Assembly: GCA_033032865.1 (NCBI GenBank)
Contig: JAWHQI010000024.1
Location: 2,790,001-2,854,000, forward strand
DNA: 64,000 bases
Direction: 5' to 3'
Source: Dactylorhiza incarnata
Lineage: Eukaryota; Streptophyta; Magnoliopsida; Asparagales; Orchidaceae
Shown: piece by piece, positions 35,328-46,486 of the stretch
Layout: each line of letters opens with the position of its first letter
How positions within the stretch are numbered: the first letter of the stretch is position 1
Translations under genes and position numbers: made by a program
Notes under the pieces: generated by a model
Told to the model about the DNA's origin: nothing
Seen by the model: only the letters and a program-made list of their open reading frames with translations
The model's database searches: none

Positions 35328-35501
35328 GTCTTGCGGCGCAAGAAGGTCCCACTGGTCAAGGTCCTGTGGAGTAATCATGGACAGGAAGAACATACTTGGG
35401 AGCCACTGGACTTAATGCAGCAGAAATATCCGCAGCTTTTTGTGACAGGTACAACTTACTTTTTCTGGGATGTTATAGTTTTCCTTTAGTAGAAACCCCA
35501 T
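35328..35501 (+). pseudogene. chromodomain-like tail of pol of B, cut off by TGA
   Basis: The pol frame continues after the stop with VLRRKKVPLVKVLWSNHGQE and then EHTWEP and YPQLF, the usual C-terminal chromodomain-like end of Tekay/Del pol. The next stop is TAG at 35502-35504. Related elements have an Arg here, so a CGA to TGA change is the simplest origin. In chromoviruses this domain is thought to guide integration to heterochromatin. Confidence 0.75.
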
Positions 35502-35549
35502 AGGCTTGTCTGAATTTCGAGGACGAAATTTTTTTTATGTATTGGGATT

Positions 35550-38500
35550 TGTAACATCCCCCAAACTGCTAGACCCCTAAGTTGGTTTTGTCATGACAGG
35601 GTCATGACAAAACCATAGGAAGAGCCTTTTGACCTTAAGAGCTTAAGAAAGGAGGAGGAACCACCTTGGTCTGCAAATAGCAATCCCCATCCTCCAAGCT
35701 TGGGATTGGAATTTAGGACTTCAACTTAACCCTGGGACCCCACCATAGTGTCCCTAACCCTTTAGGGGTCCCCTTGGGGCACCAAGGGCCCATGGAAGTC
35801 AACCTAAGAGACCAATTTGACCAAAGTCAACTTAAACCCTCAAATTGGTCAAAGTAGCCCTTTTAGAGCCAATCAACCCTCACCATGTCAATTTGATCAC
35901 ACTCCTAGGTCTAGAATACCATGAGAGACCTAATGGACCCAAGAGCCCCATCATGGGACCCCCAGGGGTGCAAATTGACCAAAATACTCTTTTTAGGTCA
36001 AAATGACTTTTCTTCTCAAAGTACCCCAATTGACCTTCACCATATCAAATTGACCTTACCTATAGGGTTATCATATCATAGGGGACCTAGTGGACCAAAA
36101 AGCCCCATGACCAAGTCAACCCTAGGGCTCAATTTGACCAAAGTCAATTTAGCCTATTTTGGTCAAATCAACTTAGATTGGGTCAACCAAGAACCATATG
36201 ACCAAATTGACTCCACCATTAGTTCCTAAACTTAATTTGGAACCTATTGAACCCAAAAGCCCCATCCTAGGGTTCCCCAATTGACCAATTTGACCAAAAG
36301 TCAAAATTGTCCAATTTAGGTCAAAATGCTCAAACCTAACCCAATCTCTTTGGGCTAACTCAATTGGATGGTCAACCAGCCCATGTGGACCCTCATTAAA
36401 CTCAGGAGAGAGTATAGAAACCGGCCATGGTGCTTAGGAGAGAGAAAGTGGGGGGTTTTCCCATTTTTGAAGAGAGAGAAGAGGCCATTCATGGCCATTA
36501 AGAGGATTTACCTCTTGGCCTCCCCAATTGATTCCTCCATTCAACTCCTCAGCCGGCTAGGAGAAGTTTCCATCTGTTTCCAAGAGACATTAAAGCAAGG
36601 AAGATGAAGAGGGGCCGGCCTTTGAAGAAACCAAAGAGGCCTTTAATGGCAATGAAGCTTAAAGCCACCACCACCCCCATTCGAACCCCTGATCACCTTC
36701 AGAAGCCTGAGAGGAGAGAAAACCCTAGGTTTCCTGGAGATTTCGCGCACTGTAAGAGGAATCGACATGGCATCTCAATCGACGGCAGCTCCAATGGTGT
36801 ACACAAGGGCAAACCGACGGCAAGCTCTCCAGCAGGTCCCTTTCTCCTCCCTGAGCCCTAAGGATTAGATCCAAATCGACGGCGGCTCGAATCGTGGTCA
36901 ATCGGCCGTGAATCGAGCCGGCCAAGCCCTCCGTTGATCGGGTTGGGTATCCTCCTACAGAACACGATTCTGGCCACCTCCGGCCGATCAAACACCGCTC
37001 ATCGCCGGCCCCCACCTCAACGGAGGTGGTGGTGGCGTTGGTCGGCCGGGGCGGCGCTCAGGTGGCCAGGAAATCACCTATCAAGGTGGCCCAGGCGCGG
37101 TAGATCTCAGCCGCTGAATCATTGGGGACGATAACCTGGCGCCATCCGATATGCTTTAAGATCCGTGCGGCTTTAGTTCATCCCCTATTAATTCTGTGAT
37201 TAAAACTGCAGTCTCTATTTAAATCTGGGAAAAATATTTAGAGGCCGAATCAGAAAAAGTGGTCAACATATAAATTGTAGCCCTTAGGGTCTAGTTTAAT
37301 ACAAAATTGAGATCACTCAATTTGGAGTCCTGGTTAGGGCTCAGCACTCATTTTAGTAGGGGCTAAATTGCTAGTTGCACCCCAAATAGGTATCCCTTGG
37401 AATTCCACTCCCCACCAAATGTTGGTAGGATCTTGGGTGGTTTTTCACTGACCCTTGGTCAGTATAGTGAGTAGTAGGGGCATGGGCAAGGTAGGGAGTT
37501 CTCTTGAGAATAGTTTGCTTAAAGGTTATGTTTAGGGCAAAAGTAAACATAAGTGAATTTTGGAGTGTGGAAGGGGTTTCCTCCCACTGATTGTTGGGGT
37601 GACTTTGGTCATTGCCTTGGGAGGTAGGAGGCACCCCAAGGAGCAACTTTGGATGGGTTAGGGCCTAGTGTGCCTTTAAGCCCTAATGGTGAGGTGTATG
37701 GAGCCTTTTTTGGGTTTGTGAAGGAAGTAGAAGTAATTGCCCATGGGGAGAAGTGCAATAACTCTCTCTGAGTTCTAAGAGTGGTATAATCCCCTCACAA
37801 GAGGTTTGAGTGGATTTGGAGATGTTTAGACCATAACCCTAGGCTAAACCCTAATGGGGTGCAAGTAGAGGCTAATGAAGGAAGAGGGGTCAAACCTCAA
37901 GGGTTTGACTTGAAATTTTGGGGTGATGATCTTAGGGACCAGAGAATGCTACTGTGAGATTTGGGAGGGAGTTGGAGTTTCCAATCCTAGGTAATAAACC
38001 CTTGGATAGATTTGTAAATAACTAGGGTTTGGAGTTTCAGGAAGAAACAGTACTTATTAACTTACCATCTTCTGTCATAAACTTAGTTTTAATGTTACAA
38101 ATCTCTGGAAGAATTGGTTAGAACATGAGTAAACTATTGAAGGTTCAAATTGTAATATTTCACATTGTTGGCAATATTGGGGTTGGTTGAATTTATGGTG
38201 TTAAATTACTGTAATTGCATGAGACTTTGCTGGTTGTCTTTTCATATCAACATGTAACCACTATAATTTTCTCATAATTTATGGATCAATATTTTTGGTA
38301 CCTCTAGTTCATTTTGGAAGAAATTGCAAATATATCCTTGGATGAAATTACAAATGTACCCTCTGTGGAACAGAGTCAAACTCTGTAGGTCTGAATATTA
38401 TATTATGAAGCACCACTGTATTGATTTGCATGAAGTTTATAGATCATATGAGGGTACCTCCTTTGTACATTATTGGAGATAAATAGGTTTTGGAATTTCT

Positions 38501-39160
38501 AAAAATAGTAAAGCTTGCTGGTTTTTCCTAAAATTTTATACCTACTGTTTAATGGGTACCCTTGACTTTTGAATAAATTGGAGTAGGCATTGGAGGTCAG
38601 AAAAGTACACTTGTAGTTCAAACCTTAGAAAAACTGCCCTTTGGAAAATTGTTTAAAATATTATTATTATTGGAAAAATTATGAAACCCTAGATTTGATC
38701 TGAAATAGGTAGCATGGGTCCCCAGTAAGTCCCTTGGGTCAAGGAGTTGGTTATTTAGTGTACCTCTCTTTATGAGCATCAAAACGTTAAGGGTGGTCTG
38801 CGTTTAGCGATTTGACAACTTTGGGGTTAAAGGTCAAAACGGGTGGTCTTGGGTCTGGAGTGATGAATGTAGGGTGTTGACCTTGTATTATGTAAGGATC
38901 CCTAGAGAAGTTAGGGTTTGGTAAGTCTTAGGGTGGTGGGGTGCCACCCCCGGAATAGGTCGTCCGGGGATTTGACGAAAGATTGTCTTTTCCTGTTAGC
39001 GTCTTGTAGCACCTAAGTTTCTATAACAGGAAAGTTATTATGAGGATGTGTTTTTAGAAGTCTAGCCGGTTTAGTCCGGTGACCTTTTGTTTCTGAGATG
39101 TTTATTGGTGACGGGCGGGTTAGCCCGGGGAGCTTGTAGCTCGGTGTTGTTGGAAGATAT
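35550..39160 (+). mobile_element. 3' LTR of element B, left part
   Basis: Begins TGTAACATCCC after a weak purine tract and the usual GAGGACGAAATTTTTT block. It matches 25912-29522 with scattered single changes and stops at GATAT, where C begins. Confidence 0.95.
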
Positions 39161-41306
39161 TGTAACACCCCAAATCTGGTAGTTCCGCGAAGTAGGCGGA
39201 GTGGTAGTGCGGCACGTGAAGCAGGCTAGAATTTTCCCTGTCTGCTCTTAGCGCACGATCAGTGGCCTCATCGCGCACGACCAGTGATCGTGTGCCAGCG
39301 ATCGTGCGTTAATTCAGAAGAGAATCGAGTTCTGTCTCGGACAGTGCGCACGACCATTTCCCTCTTCGCGCACGACCAGTGATCGTGCGCCAGCGATCGT
39401 GCGCTTATTAGCAAGAATTCAGAGTTCTGTCCCGGATAGTGCGCACGACCATTGCCCTCGTCGCGCACGACCACTGACCGTGCGCCTGTGATCGTGCGCC
39501 CTGTTTATTCTGTTCCGCGATTTTGAGCGGAGAAGAAGATCGGGCCGTCCAAATCTTTTGAGATCTGATCCGATGGCTAGGATTAGATGCTGGAGGCTAT
39601 TAGGGCTTATGAGAGGAGATTAATCCTCATTATTTTGAGGTGTTTCTCTCTCCTAGGCTAGAGGAAGAAGAAGGAGGCAAGGAAGAAGAAGGAAGATCCC
39701 GCCATTGACGGAGCTCCGGAGCTCCGTTTCGCGAGCCGTTTCCAGATTTGGAGAGTGCAGCCCGGTGCGGTCGTTTCTCTCCGTATAGAATCTCGGATCC
39801 ATGGCGAAAAAGAAAGCGCCTAGGGTAACGGTTCTTCCTCCCGAACTTTGGACTTGTATTTGTCCATTCATTCCTCTTTCTATGCTTGCATGAGGTGTCT
39901 CTTTCACCAAAAGGGTGAAGTGTAGGATTTCCTCAAGTTCTTCGGAACTCCGGGTAGATTGTGTCCGTCCCCGGCATATTGCATGTAGAAAATCCGGTAG
40001 TCGTGCGGATTTAGGCATTTTGTGAGAAGCCTATTCGTGGCCGTGAGCCCGAATCGGTGATGCTTGATTTGCGACGTTGCATTTAGGTTAGGCCTAGAAT
40101 GCGTGCCGGAGAATGACTCCGTGAAATCTTCTATAGTATTGCGGGAATTAAGCGTAGGCGTCTTGCGAAGATCCTAACGAAAGCCCCATGCTTTGAGAGT
40201 TGGATGAAGGCAAACCTTCACCACGAAATTGATGCGGAGCGAGTTGTATCTCCTTTTTGGTTACGTGTAAAGCCTATGTCCTCGTGAAGGCTTGGGTGTT
40301 GTAACTTATGTTTTGTGTAGCACTAGCAAGTGCTAAACCCTTACGGGCCGAGGTGATGTCATACCCGCATCGTATGTGTGAACTCGACGATGAGAGCTCG
40401 GGAATTGACTGAACTGAACCCGTTCCCATGCAGTATCGGTAAAGGGATAGTTGTCTCTCGTAAAGCCGTGTGATCGTGGGAGAGGTCGCGGAAGGTGTTT
40501 ACCTAGACGGGCCATAAGCTCTTTTCCCATCTCAAGTTTTCGGACTCATGATGGTGTTGGTGCTCGGGAAGAAGTACCTTTGATCCATGCCTTGTGAGCA
40601 TGGAGCGTGCGGTTGTTGTACCCACGTCTGTGATAGAATGATGTCATGTTTAGCCTCATGCGGTGGCTTAGGCGGTTGTGGGGAACCTTCGGGTGAACCC
40701 AACCAACATCATGTGCATACCTAGGTTCCCTTCTTTTGATGCTCAACTTAGAAGATTGATTGTGCTTGAAACCTCACATCGTGTAGTTGCACTTTCTTTA
40801 TATTAGTACTTGTGCTAGTATGGCTTGCTTGCAGGGTAGAAGCTCCGCCACCCCGGGTAAGGGGTGGGGTCGTTATAATTTGGTCAGCTGTGCTGACCGT
40901 TACCTTGTTTGCCACCGCTTGGTGGAATGTTCTTATGCAGGTGCAGGTGAGCCTAGCGGGAAGTAGCGGGCGTTGGCCCTTTTGCTGTGTTGGCCCTCGA
41001 AGGCCAGCCTTTTTCCTGTTTTCTCATGTATTGCCGGCCTGCGTGCCGATGTATGCCTTTTTGGAGTTTTGTACATTGTTTGATGTAAGGCCCTAAGGCC
41101 GTAACTCTTACTTCTGGACTCATTCCTATGATAGTGGACATGTCTTTTTGAATGGTTTAATTAATGCTTCCGCTTACGTTTTCGTACTCTCGTTTTGTGG
41201 TTACTTTTCTGGTTATCACCTTTTAACTCCTAGCTAGTGTGGTTTGTATGGCGTGGGGTCCCGGCCGGACCTGCTGTTATACTTTTCGTACTGGCAGGGT
41301 GTTACA
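39161..41306 (+). mobile_element. 5' LTR of element C
   Basis: TGTAACACCCC...GGGTGTTACA. It contains palindromic CGCACGATC repeats in the first 350 bp and no gene. The likely primer-binding site (TTTGGTATCGGAC, 41308-41320) follows it and is a variant of the Met-tRNA type. Confidence 0.95.
39240..39502. repeat. GCGCACGA/TCGTGCGC inverted repeats in LTR of C
   Basis: Perfect 8-bp arms GCGCACGA and TCGTGCGC around a 7-nt loop CCAGTGA occur together with near copies. The block occurs about three times, spaced by 75-90 bp with GAGTTCTGTC(T/C)CGGA between. The same cluster is at 46538-46800. Confidence 0.85.
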
Positions 41307-41530
41307 ATTTGGTATCGGACTTAAGGCGTCGATCCGTAGTTTAGCGAATTCGGGACGAATTCCTTTTAAGGGGTGGTGCGCACGGGCTGTGCATTCACCT
41401 ACAACGACAAAAACTAATAAGAATGTCCACTTAGGAATGAAAAAAACATACTTGTTTGCGGAACCTGAGCGTTCCATGATTGATGTTTGATATGTTTTGA
41501 GTCACTAAATCGTGCCTTGCATGATTATAG

Positions 41531-42682
41531 GTGACTGGAAGTGGTGCGGGGCAGTCTCGACCCCGTAACACCGCTGATGGTAGTGGGTCGGCTGAAGTGC
41601 CAGCGACCGCTCCTTCGGCTGAGATGATCAGAGTGGTCACAGAAGCGGTCTCGGCTGCACAAAATGCATGGCTAGGAAAGCTGGTACAGCCTCCCAGTCT
41701 TATTGTGGCCCCGGTTCCGACGAGGGCAAGTGAGCCAAAAGCGGAACCGCAATTGCGCTATCAACTGTTAAAGTACTTTCTGAGCCTCAACCCTCCATCC
41801 TTCGCGGGGACCGAATCTCCTGTGAGAGCTGCTGAGTGGTTGTCAGAAATAAAGAAGACTTTAACGTCAATACTTATAATTAAGGATATGTTGGTAGCCT
41901 TGGCCACCTTCCTACTTATAAGAGAAGCAAGACTTTGGTGGGAAGAGGAGTTGGTGCACAAGTTTGGTGGGAGACAACTTACCGAAATCTCTTGGGAAAA
42001 CTTCCATGAGTCATTCCTTCTAAGGTACATGCTCTCATCAGGGCATTTGGCACTACAGAACCAGTGCTTGCACCTGGAGCAGGGAGCACACTCGGTGGAT
42101 GAGTACCTGAATGAGTTCATCAGTCTGGGTCGTTATGAGAGGTCTATGTGGGAAGATGAGGAGACCAAGGTCAACAAGTTCTACAATGGCCTGCGAGATG
42201 ACCTAAGACAAGTGCTTGTGGGTCCAATGTTACTTGGCTTCAACGTCTTAGTCAAAGCAGCAAAATCTCTAGAAATAGAAATGAAGAGTATGCCACGCGC
42301 GAATGACTTCAATGAGTTACATGCGCCGACCTCTCAATCCAAGTCGGAGTTCAGAAGAAACAAGAGGAAGTCTAGGTTCGCGGAACCAGCTCCTTCTAAT
42401 ATTTTGGGAGCCACGACCGTGCGGGGACCTATTACGTGTTTCACCTGCGGGAAGGTGGGGCACAAAGCCGCGGTGTGTCGAAGTGGTCCTCCAAAGGCAA
42501 AAAGCGGAGAAGTGGACTATGCTCGTGCGATGGGTTCAGCTGCTATAGAGAAAGGAAAGGCGGTGGAGTCTTCGACTCCCCAATATTCTTTAACCCAGCC
42601 GAGAGTCTACTCTTATGGCCAGCAAAAGGTCGTTCAACAATGCGATGTTGCCACAGGTATGGATGATCATCTCTTAATATGA
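41531..42682 (+). CDS. gag: gag of element C
   Basis: 383 residues with no internal stop. A Ser/Gly/Ala-rich N-terminus is followed by the Ty3 capsid region (PSFAGTESPVRAAEWLSEIK, then ARLWWEEEL, HESFLLRYM, VDEYLNEFISLGRYE and FYNGLRDDLRQ). One CCHC knuckle CFTCGKVGHKAAVC lies near residues 301-314. It would package the element's RNA. This is the only fully open gene in C, which fits an element that supplies its own gag but borrows enzymes. It ends at TGA 42680, where intact relatives would continue to protease. Confidence 0.9.
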   Translation: MTGSGAGQSRPRNTADGSGSAEVPATAPSAEMIRVVTEAVSAAQNAWLGKLVQPPSLIVAPVPTRASEPKAEPQLRYQLLKYFLSLNPPSFAGTESPVRAAEWLSEIKKTLTSILIIKDMLVALATFLLIREARLWWEEELVHKFGGRQLTEISWENFHESFLLRYMLSSGHLALQNQCLHLEQGAHSVDEYLNEFISLGRYERSMWEDEETKVNKFYNGLRDDLRQVLVGPMLLGFNVLVKAAKSLEIEMKSMPRANDFNELHAPTSQSKSEFRRNKRKSRFAEPAPSNILGATTVRGPITCFTCGKVGHKAAVCRSGPPKAKSGEVDYARAMGSAAIEKGKAVESSTPQYSLTQPRVYSYGQQKVVQQCDVATGMDDHLLI

Positions 42683-43024
42683 TTTCTACCCTGTGTGCGG
42701 TTAAAGATTTCATTGTATCCGATGACAACAAAATTTTATGTTTTGAATTTGTGTGCAATTAGGCCTTGTCCTAATTATCGACTATCCGACGAAAGCTCTG
42801 TTGGTGTGGGAGCATCGCCCTCTTATCTGTCTAAGGACTTCGTGTTATGAATCGGAGTGTCGTTTACCTTAGTCAAGGATAGATTAGAGGTAATGCTGCC
42901 CAATAGATCTCGGGTGAGCGCGGTTAGGAGAAGCTGTGGAAAGGCGCGAAGATATTCTTCACCTTGTTGAAGGATTCGGGGCCTAAGACCAGCCTTGGTG
43001 TTGTCCTAGTAGTAGCAGATCAAA
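42683..43024. other. degraded protease/RT N-terminal region of C
   Basis: No open frame, and no DTGA-type protease motif that I can find. By position this is what remains of protease and the start of RT. It is much shorter than in element B, so deletions are likely. Confidence 0.55.
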
Positions 43025-44264
43025 CTGACAGAGAAGAACCGTTATTCGATTCCGAGAATCGACGACGTATTTGACCAACTGGTTGGGTCGACGGTATACT
43101 CTAAGCTTAACTTAAGGTCCGGCTACTAACAACTTAGGATAAAGGAATGTGACATTCCAAAAACAGCGTTCAGTACCCGCTCTGGGCACTATGAGTTCAC
43201 GGTAATGCCGTTCGGTCTATCCAATGCACCGTCGGTATTCATGGACTTGATGAACGGGACATTCAGAGAGTATTTAGATCAATTTGTGATCGTCTTCATC
43301 GACGACATTTTGGTATACTCTCAGTCGGAAGAGGAGCATGTAGAGCATCTGCACGCAGTCCTGAGCACCTTGAGGAGGAGTCAGCTTTATGCCAAGTTCT
43401 CCAAGTGCGAGTTTTGGCTACCGTCAGTGGCATTCCTTGGTCATGTTGTTAGTGGCGAAGGAATTGCAGTCGATCCGTCGAAGATAGAAGCGATCCAAGC
43501 GTGGCCTTTGTTGAAAAACGTAGCGGAAGTCCGAAGTTTCTTAGGACTTGCCGGCTATTATAGGCGCTTTGTGGAAAACTTCTCGAGGATCGCACTTCCT
43601 CTCACAAAACTGACTAGGAAGGATCATAAGTTCGTTTGGTCGCCCGAGTGCGCACGAGCTTTTGAAGAGCTAAAGAGTCGTCTGATCACGGCGCCCACCC
43701 TATGCTCGCCACAGGGTACGGAAGGCTGAAATTTATAGCGACGCCTCAGGAAGTGGGTTGGGTTGTGTCCTAGTGCAGTTCGGGAAGGTAATTGCCTACG
43801 GCTCCCGGCAACTGAAGGTTCACGAGAGGAATTACCCGGTCCATGATTTGGAGCTAGCGGCCGTGGTTTTTGCCCTCAAACTTTGGAGGCACTATCTATA
43901 TGGCGTGAAGATCGATATCTTTACCGACCATAAGAGCCTCAAGTACTTACTAGATCAAAGGGAGTTGAACATGCGCCAAAGGAGGTGGATGGAGTTCCTT
44001 GGGGACTACACCTTCGATATCAAATATACTCCCGGTAAAGGAAACGTAGTTGCAGACGCGTTGAGTCGTCGGGCTCCCGCACAAGCAAATTGGATTTTGA
44101 TGCACGATGAGCGTCAAATCCGTGAGCTAGAAGAATTGGAGATCATATGCATTGATAGGAGAACGTCTACTTCAGCATGCTTGAACTGGACGGAAGTTCA
44201 CTACGACCTTGCCGACCGAGTTCGACAAGCATTGGAGTTGGACGAGAGCTTGAAACGATACAAA
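43025..44264 (+). pseudogene. RT and RNase H of element C, stop and frameshift
   Basis: From about 43025 the frame encodes RT ([11 protein letters not shown], then LRSGY followed by TAA in place of Tyr/Cys, then [19 protein letters not shown] and the catalytic [10 protein letters not shown] near 43290-43320). It runs to TGA at 43727-43729. Compared with relatives, 2 bp are missing there, and the frame resumes with RNase H ([49 protein letters not shown]). The coding sequence ends at 44264, where the inverted copy begins. It cannot make a working enzyme. Confidence 0.85.
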
Positions 44265-45307
44265 GCGGAACTACCAGATTTGGGGTGTTACAACTCCACC
44301 CTCCTTAAAAGAATTTCGTCCCGAAATCCAGGAAATAGTGATAGCATAAATTACAGTTATACTTTACCTGAGGGAAATAGCTCGGGGTACTCCGCAAGCA
44401 TCGCTTGCTCTCTCTCCCAAGAGAGCTCCTCTCGGCCGCAGTTATCCCACCGGACTTTTACCATCCGAATGGACTTGTTCCGCAGCTGCTTTACTTCGGT
44501 ATCTTCGATGCGTAAAGGCTTGACTTTCGTCGACAACCCACTATCAACCGGAACTTTGCCGACCGCAATGATATGAGTAGGCTCTTGCACTGCTTTCCTC
44601 AACACTGAAATGTGGAACACGTCGTGCAGACCGCTCAGCTCTGCAGATAGTGCAAGCCGATAAGCCGCATCACCAACACGCTCCACGATCTCGAACGGTC
44701 CTAAGTACCTCGGACTGAGCTTTTTCAAGCGTCGAATCCTTGATACCCCTTTGAACGGTTTGATCTTCAAGTAAACCCGGTCACCGACGGCAAACTCTAA
44801 GTTCCTATGCTTGGCGTTGAAATACTTTGCTTGCCTATCCTGGGCAACCAATAGCCTTTCGCGTATAGACCGGATCGTCGAAGTTGCTTCTTCAACATCC
44901 TTTCGCTTCAATAGCTTAGTATCGCCCGTTTCCGCCCAAGACAACGGCGTACGACACTTCCTACCATAGAGGGCTTCGAAAGGAGCCATCTTTATGCTGG
45001 CTTGGTAGCTATTATTGTAGGCGAATTCGATCATAAAGAGATGATCCTCCCACTTCTTTCCAAAGTCTAGAGTGCACATTCGGAGCATATCCTCCATAGT
45101 CCTGTTGGTTCTCTCGGTCTGTCCATCCGTTTGCGGGTGGAAGGCCGTGCTGAACTTCAGTTTTGTGCCCAACAGTTCATGGATAAGCCTCCAATCTTTC
45201 GATGTGAAACGCCCGTCACGATCGCTGACGATGCTACGAGGGACACCGTGCAGTCTCACGATACTATCCACATAGAGCTTTGCTAGTTTTTCTACCGAAT
45301 CGTCCTT
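44265..45307 (-). repeat. inverted arm: antisense copy of integrase plus first 28 bp of the LTR of C
   Basis: It is the reverse complement of 45444-46486 over 1,043 bp; I found one mismatch, at 45302/45449. It contains integrase from [15 protein letters not shown] to the end, the 3' untranslated end, the polypurine tract, and the first 28 bp of the 3' LTR. The outer junction shares GCGGAAC between pol and LTR. The minus-strand protein is residue-for-residue the same as the plus-strand copy over the shared part. Confidence 0.95.
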
Positions 45308-46394
45308 GCCGATTCCGGAATGGAAGTTTGATGATATTTCGATGGATTTCGTGCATGGATTGCCGAGATCGCAACATGGAAATGACGCCATCTGGGTGAT
45401 CGTGGACCGTTTGACAAAGGTATCACACTTCATTCCGAACCGGAAGGATGATTCGGTAGAAAAACTAGCAAAGCTCTATGTGGATAGTATCGTGAGACTG
45501 CACGGTGTCCCTCGTAGCATCGTCAGCGATCGTGACGGGCGTTTCACATCGAAAGATTGGAGGCTTATCCATGAACTGTTGGGCACAAAACTGAAGTTCA
45601 GCACGGCCTTCCACCCGCAAACGGATGGACAGACCGAGAGAACCAACAGGACTATGGAGGATATGCTCCGAATGTGCACTCTAGACTTTGGAAAGAAGTG
45701 GGAGGATCATCTCTTTATGATCGAATTCGCCTACAATAATAGCTACCAAGCCAGCATAAAGATGGCTCCTTTCGAAGCCCTCTATGGTAGGAAGTGTCGT
45801 ACGCCGTTGTCTTGGGCGGAAACGGGCGATACTAAGCTATTGAAGCGAAAGGATGTTGAAGAAGCAACTTCGACGATCCGGTCTATACGCGAAAGGCTAT
45901 TGGTTGCCCAGGATAGGCAAGCAAAGTATTTCAACGCCAAGCATAGGAACTTAGAGTTTGCCGTCGGTGACCGGGTTTACTTGAAGATCAAACCGTTCAA
46001 AGGGGTATCAAGGATTCGACGCTTGAAAAAGCTCAGTCCGAGGTACTTAGGACCGTTCGAGATCGTGGAGCGTGTTGGTGATGCGGCTTATCGGCTTGCA
46101 CTATCTGCAGAGCTGAGCGGTCTGCACGACGTGTTCCACATTTCAGTGTTGAGGAAAGCAGTGCAAGAGCCTACTCATATCATTGCGGTCGGCAAAGTTC
46201 CGGTTGATAGTGGGTTGTCGACGAAAGTCAAGCCTTTACGCATCGAAGATACCGAAGTAAAGCAGCTGCGGAACAAGTCCATTCGGATGGTAAAAGTCCG
46301 GTGGGATAACTGCGGCCGAGAGGAGCTCTCTTGGGAGAGAGAGCAAGCGATGCTTGCGGAGTACCCCGAGCTATTTCCCTCAGGTAAAGTATAA
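45306..46394 (+). CDS. integrase core and C-terminus of element C
   Basis: The open frame starts at the spacer of the inverted repeat with [18 protein letters not shown] and continues with [20 protein letters not shown] and [13 protein letters not shown], the three acidic catalytic residues. [12 protein letters not shown] domain and a chromodomain-like end ([28 protein letters not shown]) follow. The N-terminal zinc domain (HHCC) that should precede it is missing, replaced by the inverted arm. The core is intact, but it has no continuous frame with RT and no ATG at its start, so it is probably not translated as active integrase. Confidence 0.85.
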   Translation: MPIPEWKFDDISMDFVHGLPRSQHGNDAIWVIVDRLTKVSHFIPNRKDDSVEKLAKLYVDSIVRLHGVPRSIVSDRDGRFTSKDWRLIHELLGTKLKFSTAFHPQTDGQTERTNRTMEDMLRMCTLDFGKKWEDHLFMIEFAYNNSYQASIKMAPFEALYGRKCRTPLSWAETGDTKLLKRKDVEEATSTIRSIRERLLVAQDRQAKYFNAKHRNLEFAVGDRVYLKIKPFKGVSRIRRLKKLSPRYLGPFEIVERVGDAAYRLALSAELSGLHDVFHISVLRKAVQEPTHIIAVGKVPVDSGLSTKVKPLRIEDTEVKQLRNKSIRMVKVRWDNCGREELSWEREQAMLAEYPELFPSGKV

Positions 46395-46486
46395 CTGTAA
46401 TTTATGCTATCACTGTTTCCTGGATTTCGGGACGAAATTCTTTTAAGGAGGGTGGAGTTGTAACACCCCAAATCTGGTAGTTCCGC
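45444..46486 (+). repeat. inverted arm: sense copy in C
   Basis: Partner of 44265-45307. The two arms are separated by 136 bp (45308-45443) of unique integrase sequence, which would form the loop of the transcript hairpin. Confidence 0.95.

Noticed and set aside
39268..41490. Small open frames in the LTR of C, repeated at 46566-48779
   Set aside because: Same reason: duplicated LTR, no domain, partly palindromic repeat.
44357..45433. Minus-strand integrase as an independent element
   Set aside because: It is exactly the inverted arm of C, ends at the loop boundary and has no LTR pair of its own.
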